Origin: Cohnella mopanensis
GTDB lineage: Bacteria > Bacillota > Bacilli > Paenibacillales > Paenibacillaceae
Direction: 5' to 3'
Length of the DNA: 64,000 bases
Assembly: GCF_022352055.1 (NCBI RefSeq)
Contig: NZ_JAKRWM010000002.1
Location: forward strand, 434,001-498,000
Shown: piece after piece, positions 56,732 through 64,000 of the stretch
Numbering within the stretch: position 1 is the stretch's first letter
Layout of the letters: every line of letters begins with the position of its first letter
Notes under the pieces: generated by a model
Database searches by the model: none
Seen by the model: only the letters and a program-made list of their open reading frames with translations
Told to the model about the DNA's origin: nothing
Program-made: the position numbers and the translations under genes

Positions 56732-57058
56732 ATGAGAGAGATTAACGTTGCCGGCTCGGATAGAAAAACCTATTACGTGTCGGTAGGTGCGGGTCAAGTG
56801 CTGGAGGATAAGGAGGCGGCTGCCTTCGAGTTTGCCATCCATGCTAACGAAGCGGAACTGGACAAGCTTCAGGAGCTGTTCGAGGAAATTCAGGACGCGG
56901 ACGAAGACGAGGCTCTTTCGTTCAAAGGCTCCCCGACGATAAGTGATTCGCCGGAAAACGACACTTACGATGCTTTGCTGCAAGAAGTATACCGGATGCT
57001 GCATGAATTGGGTACTTCCGAGACAAGGCAGCATATTGAAACGATGAACATTTTATGA
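56732..57058 (+). CDS. Small acidic protein, unknown
   Basis: 108 residues from ATG 56732 (MREINVAGSDRKTYYVSVGAG). A short beta-rich start is followed by an acidic helix (LQELFEEIQDADEDEALSF) and a C-terminal helix with LLQEVYRMLHELGT. No motif recognised. The frame is open 22 more codons to ATG 56666, but GGAAGGAG lies nearer the later start. It leads a row of three small genes. Confidence 0.65.
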   Translation: MREINVAGSDRKTYYVSVGAGQVLEDKEAAAFEFAIHANEAELDKLQELFEEIQDADEDEALSFKGSPTISDSPENDTYDALLQEVYRMLHELGTSETRQHIETMNIL

Positions 57059-57086
57059 GAGATTGCAGGGGGGGAGTAATCATCCG

Positions 57087-57431
57087 ATGGTGAAGGTTAG
57101 GGAAGCCCAGTTTCGGCGGGTATTGGATCGCGGCGGCGAGCGATTCGCCGAAGTGGAAGTATTCACCGATCATCAGCGCGATTCGCAGATGCTTGCGTAT
57201 TTTCGAGCGGGTCGCAATGACTCGTATCCGCTTGTGAGGTTGATCACCAACGACGCGGATTATGGGGTCGATTGGTTCGACAACAGTTTTCATTCCGCGT
57301 TCACGGACGTGATGAAACCACTGCTATCGTCGCCCGATCATCTCGGAGAGATCGACAGGGATGAATTCGCCGTGCAAATATTGGGGTATAGCGGAGTATC
57401 GGAAGCGTTGGAGAGAAATCTGAAGATTTAA
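57087..57431 (+). CDS. Small unknown protein
   Basis: 114 residues, mixed alpha/beta by composition, with DWFDNSFHSAFTD near 62-74 and a hydrophobic C-terminal helix. No known motif. GGGGGGAG stands 12 bases before the ATG at 57087; a TTG at 57063 would add eight codons. It lies 28 bases after the preceding small gene and 31 before the next. Confidence 0.65.
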   Translation: MVKVREAQFRRVLDRGGERFAEVEVFTDHQRDSQMLAYFRAGRNDSYPLVRLITNDADYGVDWFDNSFHSAFTDVMKPLLSSPDHLGEIDRDEFAVQILGYSGVSEALERNLKI

Positions 57432-57462
57432 CACGGCAAGATCAGGGGAGGTGAGGAACAAA

Positions 57463-57594
57463 ATGGCAGAAAAATTCAAGAAAAACATAGGCAATCAAAT
57501 CGCCAAGAAGGGCGAGGAGTTCGTAGAGGAAAAGCTTAAGATCAACACCTTTCATCCCGCTCAGAACAGCCCGGCCAAGCCTCATAACCGGTAG
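57463..57594 (+). CDS. Very small basic protein of 43 residues
   Basis: ATG at 57463 follows AGGGGAGGTGAGG closely. The frame of 43 codons gives MAEKFKKNIGNQIAKKGEEF, then a Glu/Lys helix and a Pro/Asn-rich tail. It is highly charged, with 11 Lys and no membrane segment; the amphipathic pattern suggests an exposed helix. Unknown, but the strong ribosome binding site and the terminator 20 bases later make translation likely. Confidence 0.65.
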   Translation: MAEKFKKNIGNQIAKKGEEFVEEKLKINTFHPAQNSPAKPHNR

Positions 57595-57611
57595 CATTTA
57601 AATGAACAGAG

Positions 57612-57660
57612 ACGCGCAGCCTAGGCGATATTATGCCTTAGGCTGCGCGTTGTCGCGTTT
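57612..57660 (+). terminator. Terminator after the small-gene row
   Basis: acgcgcagcctaggc pairs with gccttaggctgcgcgt (one bulge), followed by TGTCGCGTTT. It also faces the convergent anti-sigma-like gene. Confidence 0.75.
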
Positions 57661-58333
57661 ATAAGGCGGGACTAAAACTTTTAACGATTTTTTCGGAAAT
57701 GTTTTTGTCTACCGACAAGGATGGGAAATAGAAATCGTAAGTAATCGAAGCTTGCATAATGTAATAGTGATCCTCTAGCCTCGTTCCTCCATTGGCCTCG
57801 GTGATCTCGAATCGAAAATAGTAATAGGCCGGCAATTGCGCGTTATTTCCTATTATGGACTTAGAGACGATGGTGGCATTGTCGGGGTAAATTCTGTCCA
57901 TCAAGCTCGAATAAACAAATCCGTATTGTTGGATCGCCATATTTCCTGTTTTCTGACCATGATGGGTAAACACTAAGCTACCGTCTTTGCCGGGGAAGGA
58001 CTCCCACTCGTTCGGCAATAAGAATGAGTAATCTTCTCCTTGATAAGTTTGCCATGATTCGCTGAGTTGCGAAGGGGAACCCGCAGGATGGGGCACTATT
58101 AATTGAAGGAGCGGGTATAGCAACAGGATGCTGGCGGCTAATACGAGAATCAGGCTGGCGATCGTCATCTTCCGCTTGATCCAAGACTCTTGCTTGCGAT
58201 AATCATTGCGACGGGCTGTTGCCAGGATCATCGCATCGATACCCCCTTCTTTAAAGGTGCGAAAAGGCGGCCGCGAGAGTTCTCCGTACCAATCCGGACG
58301 TTCCCGCTCAATCGCTGCTCCAAGCTTCGTCAT
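57659..58333 (-). CDS. Single-span membrane protein, probable partner of the ECF sigma factor
   Basis: 224 residues: a cytoplasmic N-terminus of ~55 residues, one membrane segment near 57-79, and an outer domain of ~140 residues with YSFLLPNEWESFPGKDGSLVF, resembling lipoprotein-like beta domains. The start overlaps the sigma gene by 26 bp, with GGGGGAA before the ATG. No HxxxCxxC zinc motif. The pairing and topology suggest an anti-sigma role; the protein itself is not recognised. Confidence 0.8.
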   Translation of the reverse strand: MTKLGAAIERERPDWYGELSRPPFRTFKEGGIDAMILATARRNDYRKQESWIKRKMTIASLILVLAASILLLYPLLQLIVPHPAGSPSQLSESWQTYQGEDYSFLLPNEWESFPGKDGSLVFTHHGQKTGNMAIQQYGFVYSSLMDRIYPDNATIVSKSIIGNNAQLPAYYYFRFEITEANGGTRLEDHYYIMQASITYDFYFPSLSVDKNISEKIVKSFSPAL

Positions 58334-58889
58334 GAGTGCGTTCCCCCTTTAACAGTATGTTCATTTTCCCGCGTGCACGGTTCAATCTCGATTTGACGCC
58401 GCCAACCGAGATGTTTAACAATTGGGAAATTTCTTGTTGCTTGAGCTCGTATACTGCGTCCAGAACGAGGATCTCGCGATATTTCTCCGGCAGCTTCATC
58501 AACGTTTCCCAGATCGTGCCTTCGATCAGGTTCCTAAGCATCGTATCTTCTGCGGATGGAGAGGAGGGCACGCGATAATGGCCGCCGTTAAACAAACGGG
58601 ATGAGGGAATCACACGTCTCCAATACGCGGATTTGCGCACGTTAAACGCGGTATTGCGCGCTATGGAGAACAACCACGTTCGAAAAGCGGATTGACCACG
58701 AAACGAATCGATCGAACGATAACACTTAAGAAACGCATCCTGAACGATATCGTCGGTGTCATGGCGATTTCGAGTTAGGGCAAAGACGTAATTCCATACC
58801 TCTTGCCCGTAAGTTTCCATGATCGACCGGAAACTATCTTCATCCAAAGCGGATCTATATTTTAACTGCTCGAAGTCCAATGCGACCAC
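58308..58889 (-). CDS. ECF-type RNA polymerase sigma factor, second copy
   Basis: 193 residues. Region 2 covers about 20-95 with RHDTDDIVQDAFLKCYRS and a FRTWLFSIARN helix. Region 4 covers about 130-185 with LKQQEISQLLNISVGGVKSR. GTG 58889 is used here, but GAGGTGG sits better for TTG 58880, so the N-terminus may be three residues shorter. It is the same type of pair as 8206-10105 but not close in sequence. Confidence 0.92.
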   Translation of the reverse strand: MVALDFEQLKYRSALDEDSFRSIMETYGQEVWNYVFALTRNRHDTDDIVQDAFLKCYRSIDSFRGQSAFRTWLFSIARNTAFNVRKSAYWRRVIPSSRLFNGGHYRVPSSPSAEDTMLRNLIEGTIWETLMKLPEKYREILVLDAVYELKQQEISQLLNISVGGVKSRLNRARGKMNILLKGERTHDEAWSSD

Positions 58890-58897
58890 CTCAACAA

Positions 58898-58928
58898 GTT
58901 AGACAACATAGCTTATCGATTGGTTTCA
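58898..58928 (-). promoter_or_regulatory. Possible ECF-type promoter before the second sigma gene
   Basis: On the minus strand, GAAAC (58927-58923) is followed after 19 bases by TCTAAC (58903-58898). The spacing and boxes equal those at 8127-8155. The -10-like box is only 8 bases from the GTG, so the transcript would be nearly leaderless, or the TTG start would be used. Confidence 0.4.
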
Positions 58929-58942
58929 TAACTTTAGGCCGA

Positions 58943-59371
58943 TTATTTCAAAGCGACCAAAATCGCTCCACCTCCGATCATCGCGACGCCAAGCGCATTT
59001 ATCAACGATATTTTTTCCCCGAGGAAGAAGAATGCCAGCAGGACGGCAAGCACGACGCTCAACTTATCGATCGGACCGACTTGGGACACTTTGCCTCCCT
59101 TGAGGGCCAGAAAATAAAAGAGCCACGATAGGGCACCTGCCACACCGCTTAACACGATGAAGGACATCGCTTTTTTCTGCATGAAAATTTCGCCTAATTG
59201 CATGAACTTCCCTTGTACCACGACGACGCCAAGCAAGAATAAAGCCATGATGACCGCCCTTATGGCGGTCGCGGAATTGGCGTCGATGTCTTTAAGGCCG
59301 ATTTTACCGAAGATCGCGACTAGTGCGGCCATTGCGGCCGACAATAGCGCATAGACAAGCCAAGCTCCCAT
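58943..59371 (-). CDS. EamA/DMT-family small membrane transporter
   Basis: 142 residues with five hydrophobic segments, i.e. one EamA domain, half the usual DMT size. ALVAIFGKIGLKDID at the start, and LFYFLALKGGKVSQVGPIDKLS near the middle, are typical of this small-form family. It would work as a dimer. GGAGGTATTGAA precedes the chosen ATG; an 11-codon upstream extension lacks support. Substrate unknown. Confidence 0.88.
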   Translation of the reverse strand: MGAWLVYALLSAAMAALVAIFGKIGLKDIDANSATAIRAVIMALFLLGVVVVQGKFMQLGEIFMQKKAMSFIVLSGVAGALSWLFYFLALKGGKVSQVGPIDKLSVVLAVLLAFFFLGEKISLINALGVAMIGGGAILVALK

Positions 59372-59482
59372 TTCAATACCTCCGTCGATACAATGAATTA
59401 ACAAGTATTATACGACATTGTGATCCATCTAAGACAACCGTATGAGATAATAGGGGAAAACGAGCAAGGGGGGCGATCATAG

Positions 59483-60255
59483 GTGACAGCTTCAAAGATC
59501 AAGTGGGGAATTGCGGGACCTGGGGGCATATCCAAGCAGTTTGCCAAGGACTTGGCTTATGCGGAAGGGGCGCAATTGGTTGCGGTTGCCGGGCGGAGCT
59601 TGGAGAAAGCCGAGAGTTTCGCCAGTGAATTTCAAATTGCGCGCGCTTACGGCAGCATGGAACAATTAGCCGAGGACCCAGAGGTGGATATCGTGTACGT
59701 AGGCACGCTTCATCCGGCTCACCGTAGCAATGTACTCACGTTCTTGCGAGCGGGAAAAGCCGTCCTTTGCGAGAAGCCGTTCACCATGAATGCATCGGAA
59801 GCCGAGGAAATAATCCGATATGCCAATTCGCGTCGATGGTATACGGCCATCAGCCGAAGAAAGTGATGAGCAGCGCTAGAATCGGAGCTACCGGCGTTGA
59901 TGAGCAATTTTCGATCCTCATGGAGTACGAGGAAGGCCAAACCGCGGTATTGAACGGAGCGGTTCAACTTGATATGGTCAATGAGGCGTACATCTTCGGG
60001 ACGAAGGGGCATATTCATATTCCGATGTTCTTGGCTGCGCGTTCGGCGAGCTTGCACGTCAAAGGGAAAGAAACGGTAAGCTTCGAGGACGGCCGGCAAG
60101 CATCCGGATATGCTTTCGAAGCGGAAGAAGCGATGGCATGCCTGCGGGAGGGGCGGACGGAAAGTTCGGTTATGCCGCTCGGTGAAACGCTCGACATCAT
60201 GTCTACGTTAGATAGGATAAGGCAGCAGTGGAATTTGCGTTATCCGTTTGAATAA
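59483..60255 (+). pseudogene. Gfo/Idh/MocA oxidoreductase, broken by an internal deletion
   Basis: A 127-codon frame from GTG 59483 encodes the NAD-binding domain (WGIAGPGGISKQFA, VAVAGRSLEKAE, VGTLHPAHRS, GKAVLCEKPFTMNASE) and ends at a stop at 59864-59866. The C-terminal domain continues in another frame from about 59837 (FASMVYGHQPKKV...) to 60255. Compared with the usual ~330 residues, about 70-75 residues between the two halves are missing, and the frame changes at the joint, near AATTCGCGTCG (59827-59837). No normal enzyme can be made. A GGGGGGCGATC ribosome binding site remains. Confidence 0.85.
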
Positions 60256-60286
60256 ACGCTATCTCTCGACTATCGCTCCAACAATA

Positions 60287-60345
60287 AAAGCCCTGCATGA
60301 CGATAAGGACCACTTCGGTCCATTCGCCATGCAGGGCTTTTTTAT
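60287..60345. terminator. Terminator after the broken oxidoreductase gene
   Basis: AAAGCCCTGCATG pairs with CATGCAGGGCTTT with an inner GGACC/GGTCC hairpin, then TTTTTT. A-run and T-run make it usable both ways. Confidence 0.88.
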
Positions 60346-60403
60346 GAAAATAGGGCTTCCTTGCACTTAAGAACATGACAACGGGTTTAGGCGTCGCACC
60401 CAA

Positions 60404-60584
60404 ACGGACCTAGGAGCCCTTATTTGTAAGTTGTGGGGTCGAAAATGCTTTGTAACGGACACAGATGACCTTATTTGCTCGTAATGGCCCTAAAAGGCAA
60501 GGAAATGTGTGAAATAAGGTCTGTAGTGTCCGTAAGTATCCAGCAACAGAGGTCTATACAGCAAATAAGGTCTCTGGTGTCCGT
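60404..60584. repeat. Cluster of four 24-bp elements, two in each orientation
   Basis: Copies: 60404-60427 and 60455-60478 (plus: ACGGAC...CTTATTTG), then 60511-60533 and 60561-60584 (minus: AAATAAGG...GTCCGT). The core is ACGGACAC-N4-GACCTTATTTGC with 2-6 differences per copy. The two halves could fold on each other over a ~180-base loop. It lies in the 380-base gene-free stretch between the oxidoreductase pseudogene and the acetyltransferase gene, which holds nothing else recognisable. Confidence 0.85.
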
Positions 60585-60635
60585 TATTATTTCATGACGC
60601 CTGTGATGTGACCCCGCGAGTGTCATGAATGTTTT

Positions 60636-61202
60636 TTATATCGCGAGTTTTTTCACCATGTGCCAGTAAGGCTTATCGTGTATCATAATTTGTTTGTCGG
60701 CGGAATAGCCGAGCTTACGATATAAAGAATGGGCGACATCGTTCGATTGGTCCACGTTCAAGGCGATTTTATCGTATCCCAATTCGACGGCTCTCCGTTC
60801 GGCTGCGGCAATCAATTGTTTGGCGAAGCCTTGGCCTTGGAAAGCAGGGTGAACCGCAATGGCATCGATATAATACTCGTCTTCATCGGCTTCCTGGTCA
60901 ATGGTGAGATTAGAATTGCCGCCTAACTGGAATAAATGCTCGATTATAGGCTCATATAGCCGATCGGCATCGCGACCATGATAACAGAGAATCATCCCCG
61001 CAGGTTGGCCGTCGCATTCTTTCACTTGTATGCATGCTAGGCTGAATCGATTGCCCTCCGTAATGATGAACTTCTCCAATTGCCTAAGAACGTTCTCTTC
61101 ATTTGATTCTCCGGTTAATTGGTAAGCTATGTCTTGTATGGCTAGCAAGATGAGTTTCGCAAGCGGGGCAGCATCTCGCATCGAAGCAGTTTGGATTGTC
61201 AT
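60636..61202 (-). CDS. GNAT-family N-acetyltransferase
   Basis: 188 residues. The acetyl-CoA binding motif is IAVHPAFQGQGFAKQLIAAAERRA near 113-136, followed by NVDQSNDVAHSLYRKLGY, a standard GNAT end. Strand 4 is shown by YIDAIAV. The substrate is unknown; the N-terminal part (AKLILLAIQDIA) resembles YkwB/YncA-like members. AAAGGTGATC precedes the ATG. Confidence 0.9.
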   Translation of the reverse strand: MTIQTASMRDAAPLAKLILLAIQDIAYQLTGESNEENVLRQLEKFIITEGNRFSLACIQVKECDGQPAGMILCYHGRDADRLYEPIIEHLFQLGGNSNLTIDQEADEDEYYIDAIAVHPAFQGQGFAKQLIAAAERRAVELGYDKIALNVDQSNDVAHSLYRKLGYSADKQIMIHDKPYWHMVKKLAI

Positions 61203-61390
61203 GTGATCACCTTTTTGTTGAAGGAATAATGTTACGGATAACGCGGGTAAAGTGTTGCCTCAAGAGCTCGTAATTATACAGATTTGTTGTCATTGGAAAA
61301 GTTAGGGGATAGCGTCAGAAAATGTCGACAGATTCCTATTTGCTATGATAATCTATTAAATGGTAGAAATTAGGACATGGGGGATAAAAA

Positions 61391-61861
61391 GTGAAACAGC
61401 TAAAGGTACTTTCAATTATGGCATGCTTGATTATTGTGCTCGCGGGATGCGCCTCGAGTAACAAGAACGTAGAAGGAAGTCCGGCTAAGCAATCCGAAAG
61501 CAAGCAACCGGAAGCCAAAGGCAATGATTATCCTGTCGGCATGGAATTCGGCGATTGGTCCGACACCAACGATCAGGGCATAACCAACGTTAGGAATGCT
61601 TTCAGCTCCGATGAAGCAATCTCCTTAGGGATGGATCTGCCAGAGAAATTCGGAGTAAAGTCGATCACGATCAATATTTACAAATCGGATAACGGACAGC
61701 TGCTGGATAGCTGGGACGACGACGTTGACCCTGACTGGGAATCTTTTGTGTACGAATTCTACGATCCGGAATCGGATGAATTACTGGAAACGGGAAAGTA
61801 TGAAGTCGCGGTATTCCGAGATACGACAAGAATCGCCGAAGGAACATTTAATATTAAATAA
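61391..61861 (+). CDS. Small lipoprotein, unknown
   Basis: 156 residues. Signal peptide with lipobox VLAGC (Cys near 20), a Ser/Lys/Glu linker to about 48, then a beta-rich domain (FGVKSITINIYKSDNGQLLD) with an acidic DWESFVYEFYDPESDE turn. No known family. GTG start with GGGGATAAAA as a weak ribosome binding site. Confidence 0.8.
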   Translation: MKQLKVLSIMACLIIVLAGCASSNKNVEGSPAKQSESKQPEAKGNDYPVGMEFGDWSDTNDQGITNVRNAFSSDEAISLGMDLPEKFGVKSITINIYKSDNGQLLDSWDDDVDPDWESFVYEFYDPESDELLETGKYEVAVFRDTTRIAEGTFNIK

Positions 61862-61883
61862 ATATAAGAACAGGGATACAAAA

Positions 61884-61924
61884 AAACCCGTCTTGCAGCA
61901 TCGTGGATGCTAGCAGACGGGTTT
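61884..61924. terminator. Terminator shared by the lipoprotein gene and tRNA-Arg
   Basis: aaacccgtct pairs with agacgggttt, with an inner GCATC/GATGC hairpin. AAAAAA precedes on plus, so T-run follows on minus, and TTTGCTTT follows on plus. Confidence 0.88.
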
Positions 61925-61937
61925 GCTTTAGTTAGGA

Positions 61938-62014
<77 letters not shown>

Positions 62015-62092
62015 ACGCAAAAAGTATCTTACCATAACCTTTTTCGTTCCGCAAGGATTAAATTTCCTTAGATCGCTTTTTTTCATTTGGAT

Positions 62093-62129
62093 ACTAAAAC
62101 CGCCTGCCAAAGGCTCGGGCGGTTTTAGT
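62093..62129. terminator. Bidirectional terminator
   Basis: actaaaaccgcc pairs with ggcggttttagt around a 13-base loop. It lies downstream of the minus-strand stalk-domain gene and before tRNA-Arg. Confidence 0.85.
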
Positions 62130-62171
62130 AGAAAACATGAAGGGTATTACTCGTTTGAAAAATCTTTACGA

Positions 62172-62906
62172 TTAATTCGTTTTAAGCCACAAACCGCCTG
62201 TGCCGTCGGTTTTTCTGCCGAATAGGATTAACGGGTTGGCATCATCTTTTTTTACTTTGAAGGCTACCCATCCTGTCGTACTTTGTCCCTCGTAGAGGAT
62301 TCCGAATAACTCTGGCTTAGGTGTAACGATCGAAGTAGAGTCATAATCTTTACCAGTTGTGGATACGAGCTTGAATTGTCCGGTCGAAATGCGAGTCGAA
62401 CCGTCAGCTGTAGCAACAGTTGATGTTGTAACTTTTATTTTAGCCAGTAAATACTCGTAATCTTTATCAAGAGCTGCGCTGTTGGGATTGACATCTTTAA
62501 GGAGTTGCCATGCTTTGTCGCCTCGCACCGTCTCTTCGACTTTGTATACGGCTACGAATTTGTCGAAGTAACCTTCCAAGTTGAAGGATACGGCTTTTCC
62601 GACCGGAGTCGGGTTGTTCGGAGCTAAGCCGACCTTATCCGGTTCGACAGGAGGTAATGGGGATTCATCCACTTTATCCGTAATCGCGATCGTGCCTTTT
62701 TTGGCATCGCGTTTGACCGTGATGTTCTCTAAGCTGGAGAGAGCGGCCAACGGAACGTAAATCGATCCATCAATGATTTTAACCTCTCCCTTTGCCTGCT
62801 TGCCGTTAATGCTTAAGGAATACTTGGCGGCGGCATAAGCACCTAATGCTAAAGATGCAAAGACGACTACGAGAATCATTAATGATAATGCCAATTTCTT
62901 TTTCAT
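62172..62906 (-). CDS. Secreted protein with stalk-type (copper amine oxidase N-like) domain
   Basis: 244 residues. A signal peptide (Lys-rich start, hydrophobic core, AAAKY junction near 30) is followed by a short domain with SINGKQAKGEVKIIDGSIYVPLAAL, the stalk domain repeated in Paenibacillaceae surface proteins. After a Pro-rich linker comes a beta domain of ~130 residues (AVSFNLEGYFDKF...GWVAFKV) like DUF4352 immunoglobulin-type proteins. Function unknown. AGGTGG precedes the ATG; two upstream codons and an ATG exist but are not better placed. Confidence 0.85.
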   Translation of the reverse strand: MKKKLALSLMILVVVFASLALGAYAAAKYSLSINGKQAKGEVKIIDGSIYVPLAALSSLENITVKRDAKKGTIAITDKVDESPLPPVEPDKVGLAPNNPTPVGKAVSFNLEGYFDKFVAVYKVEETVRGDKAWQLLKDVNPNSAALDKDYEYLLAKIKVTTSTVATADGSTRISTGQFKLVSTTGKDYDSTSIVTPKPELFGILYEGQSTTGWVAFKVKKDDANPLILFGRKTDGTGGLWLKTN

Positions 62907-63061
62907 ATTGAATTCCACCTGATGGTCCCGATCGGTTCGGGGATTTGCTCGAATTGTGTAAGTGTCGGAAATTATTGTACATGAAGCGCAATGTTTTGAC
63001 TATATCGATTCATTACTAACGAACCGACGGTGCTTGTTCCGGCAATTGAAACAAAAAGAAA

Positions 63062-63084
63062 GCTGTCGAGATATTCTCGACAGC
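63062..63084 (-). terminator. Terminator of tRNA-Gly
   Basis: GCTGTCGAGA pairs perfectly with TCTCGACAGC around a 3-base loop; on the minus strand TTTCTTTTTGTT follows. Confidence 0.9.
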
Positions 63085-63120
63085 GTGGAGATCTTAATAT
63101 ATAAGACATCTTAAGAGTAC

Positions 63121-63187
63121 TCATAATGGAGCTGGTGAAATCCCTTCCGAAGATGAATATTCATAATGGAGCGGGTGAAGGGAATCG
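63121..63187. repeat. Direct repeat at the 3' end of tRNA-Gly
   Basis: TCATAATGGAGCTGGTGAAA (63121-63140) is repeated as TCATAATGGAGCGGGTGAAG (63161-63180) with two differences, 40 bases apart. The second copy contains the CCA end and acceptor stem of tRNA-Gly; the first is only a fragment. Confidence 0.75.
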
Positions 63188-63240
63188 AACCCTCGCCTCA
63201 AGCTTGGGAAGCTGGCGTTCTGCCACTGAACTACACCCGC
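63167..63240 (-). tRNA. tRNA-Gly (anticodon CCC)
   Basis: 74 bases on the minus strand with encoded CCA. Acceptor GCGGGTG pairs with CACCCGC, discriminator T. The anticodon loop TTCCCAA gives anticodon CCC, which reads GGG. The T arm AGGGTTCGATTCCCT is normal. The anticodon stem CCAGC/GCTTG has one C-T mismatch. Confidence 0.93.
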
Positions 63241-63261
63241 ATTTTGGAAGATGCAAAAAGT

Positions 63262-63291
63262 ATCATAGCACGAACATTTCGCTAAAATCAA
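63262..63291 (-). promoter_or_regulatory. Promoter of tRNA-Gly
   Basis: On the minus strand TTGATT (63291-63286) and TATGAT (63267-63262) are 18 bases apart, ending 22 bases before the tRNA. The GATACTTTTTGC leader is nearly the same as that before tRNA-Arg. Confidence 0.65.
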
Positions 63292-63362
63292 TGGTTCATA
63301 GGGTTGATATCTTATTCTAACATCGAATAATCGTGCAATGATATGGACGGCGCTTCTGCTTT

Positions 63363-63391
63363 TTCTTTTCCTCGGCTGTTCATGATATAAT
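63363..63391 (+). promoter_or_regulatory. Possible promoter of the right-edge gene
   Basis: TATAAT at 63386-63391 has a weak TTCTTT 17 bases upstream (63363-63368). About 95 bases before the ATG. Confidence 0.4.
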
Positions 63392-63485
63392 GCGAAAGAA
63401 CTGAACTTGCTGCTTTGCGCTGGCCGGAGTGTCTTACGAACGTAAAGACCAGTATTAAGCCAGTAAATTTGGAGGGGGTTTCCCC

Positions 63486-64000
63486 ATGACGGACGGTATT
63501 AAAGATAACTTGGTATTATTTCCTAAAACCTTGGATTATTATCAAATACAATTGACCAAAATGCTGGAGACGGAACGATACGGAGACGCTAAAGCGTTAC
63601 TGGACTTCCTCCTTCAATGCCATGGCGAAGCAGAGCGTCATCATACGGAATGGCAAGCATTGCTAGGATGGCTTGTCGCGGCGTTTCCCGAAGCGGCAAA
63701 CCCTTCGGAATACGGTGTGTTCGGGATGGAAGACGAGGAACAGGACGAAGAGGATTTGATTAAACGCAGAGTCGTGGAGAGATTCGAATCCGATTCCGAG
63801 TATATTCCGCAATTGTTAGCTTCACTTTATAACGGAGATGATCCGGAACAGCAATTATTGATTTTAGGTCAGCTCATGCACATTAGCCATCCCGATATTG
63901 AACTTTCTATTAAGCAATGGCTGGCTCGCATGGAGTATATTCCCCCGGTGCAGTTCAGAGCTCTTCAAGCTTTGAAGAAACAAGGGGCGGCGGGTCCCAT
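63486..64000 (+). CDS. Helical protein of unknown function, 5' part
   Basis: The frame starts at ATG 63486 behind GGAGGGGG and runs to the edge (171 codons) without a stop. The chain begins MTDGIKDNLVLFPKTLDYYQ, is helix-rich, has an acidic stretch (EDEEQDEEDL near 87) and two helices with Leu repeats, HEAT or TPR-like in character. No family recognised. It is likely the first gene of a new unit, because a promoter-like TATAAT lies upstream. Confidence 0.8.
   Translation, partial: MTDGIKDNLVLFPKTLDYYQIQLTKMLETERYGDAKALLDFLLQCHGEAERHHTEWQALLGWLVAAFPEAANPSEYGVFGMEDEEQDEEDLIKRRVVERFESDSEYIPQLLASLYNGDDPEQQLLILGQLMHISHPDIELSIKQWLARMEYIPPVQFRALQALKKQGAAGP

Noticed and set aside
63126..63320. 64-codon plus-strand frame across tRNA-Gly
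   Set aside because: It is antisense to a clear tRNA and lacks a start signal.

Overview
The window looks like a chromosome segment of an aerobic, spore-forming Firmicute of the Paenibacillaceae (Paenibacillus/Cohnella type). The evidence is indirect but consistent: a SufCDSUB iron-sulfur operon, CotJABC, GerA-type A-B-C receptor genes, GerM, YheC/YheD spore-coat ATP-grasp genes, YfkAB, many TTG and GTG starts behind strong Shine-Dalgarno sequences, and moderate GC content. No plasmid, phage or insertion-sequence gene was recognised.

Layout. 0-8 kb: maltodextrin uptake and breakdown (binding protein cut by the left edge, two permeases, a lipoprotein alpha-amylase, an unrelated membrane transporter, a 51-bp tandem repeat, and a cytoplasmic neopullulanase-type enzyme on the minus strand behind a leader terminator). 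8-10.7 kb: ECF sigma factor with a membrane DUF4179 partner, then a DUF1802 gene. 10.8-16.2 kb: sufCDSUB. 16.2-18.7 kb: zinc-ribbon protein, NlpC/P60 lipoprotein, HD-GYP phosphodiesterase. 18.8-21.9 kb: molybdenum cofactor genes (moeB, a moaD-moaE fusion, divergent moaA). 21.7-29.3 kb: 5'-nucleotidase family enzyme, uppP, a second HD-GYP protein, YfkAB, a CNNM/CorC protein, an AI-2E family protein. 29.3-33.4 kb: ssuDCAB sulfonate operon on the minus strand behind an attenuator-like leader.

33.4-47 kb is the most distinctive part: cotJABC, a Cache-GGDEF diguanylate cyclase, a short stand-alone ATP-grasp protein, a glycosyltransferase, a HEAT-like protein, and then five adjacent minus-strand YheC/YheD-family ATP-grasp genes in the order long-short-long-short-short. 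A methyltransferase and a metallo-hydrolase follow. I read this as a spore-surface neighbourhood with an expanded ligase set; the chemistry is unknown. 47.7-53.1 kb: a PgpA-like phosphatase, gerM, and a gerA-B-C receptor operon. 53.2-56.6 kb: rph, an XTP/dITP pyrophosphatase, asparagine synthase. 56.7-60.3 kb: three small unknown genes, a second ECF sigma/membrane partner pair, an EamA transporter, and a Gfo/Idh/MocA oxidoreductase gene broken by an internal deletion. 60.3-64 kb: an inverted 24-bp repeat cluster, GNAT acetyltransferase, small lipoprotein, tRNA-Arg(TCT), a secreted stalk-domain protein, tRNA-Gly(CCC), and a gene cut by the right edge.

Best candidates for something undescribed: the YheC/YheD array, the ssuD leader (promoter, Shine-Dalgarno, start codon inside a hairpin that competes with a terminator), the MoaD-MoaE fusion that buries the catalytic Gly-Gly, and the two intergenic repeat families.
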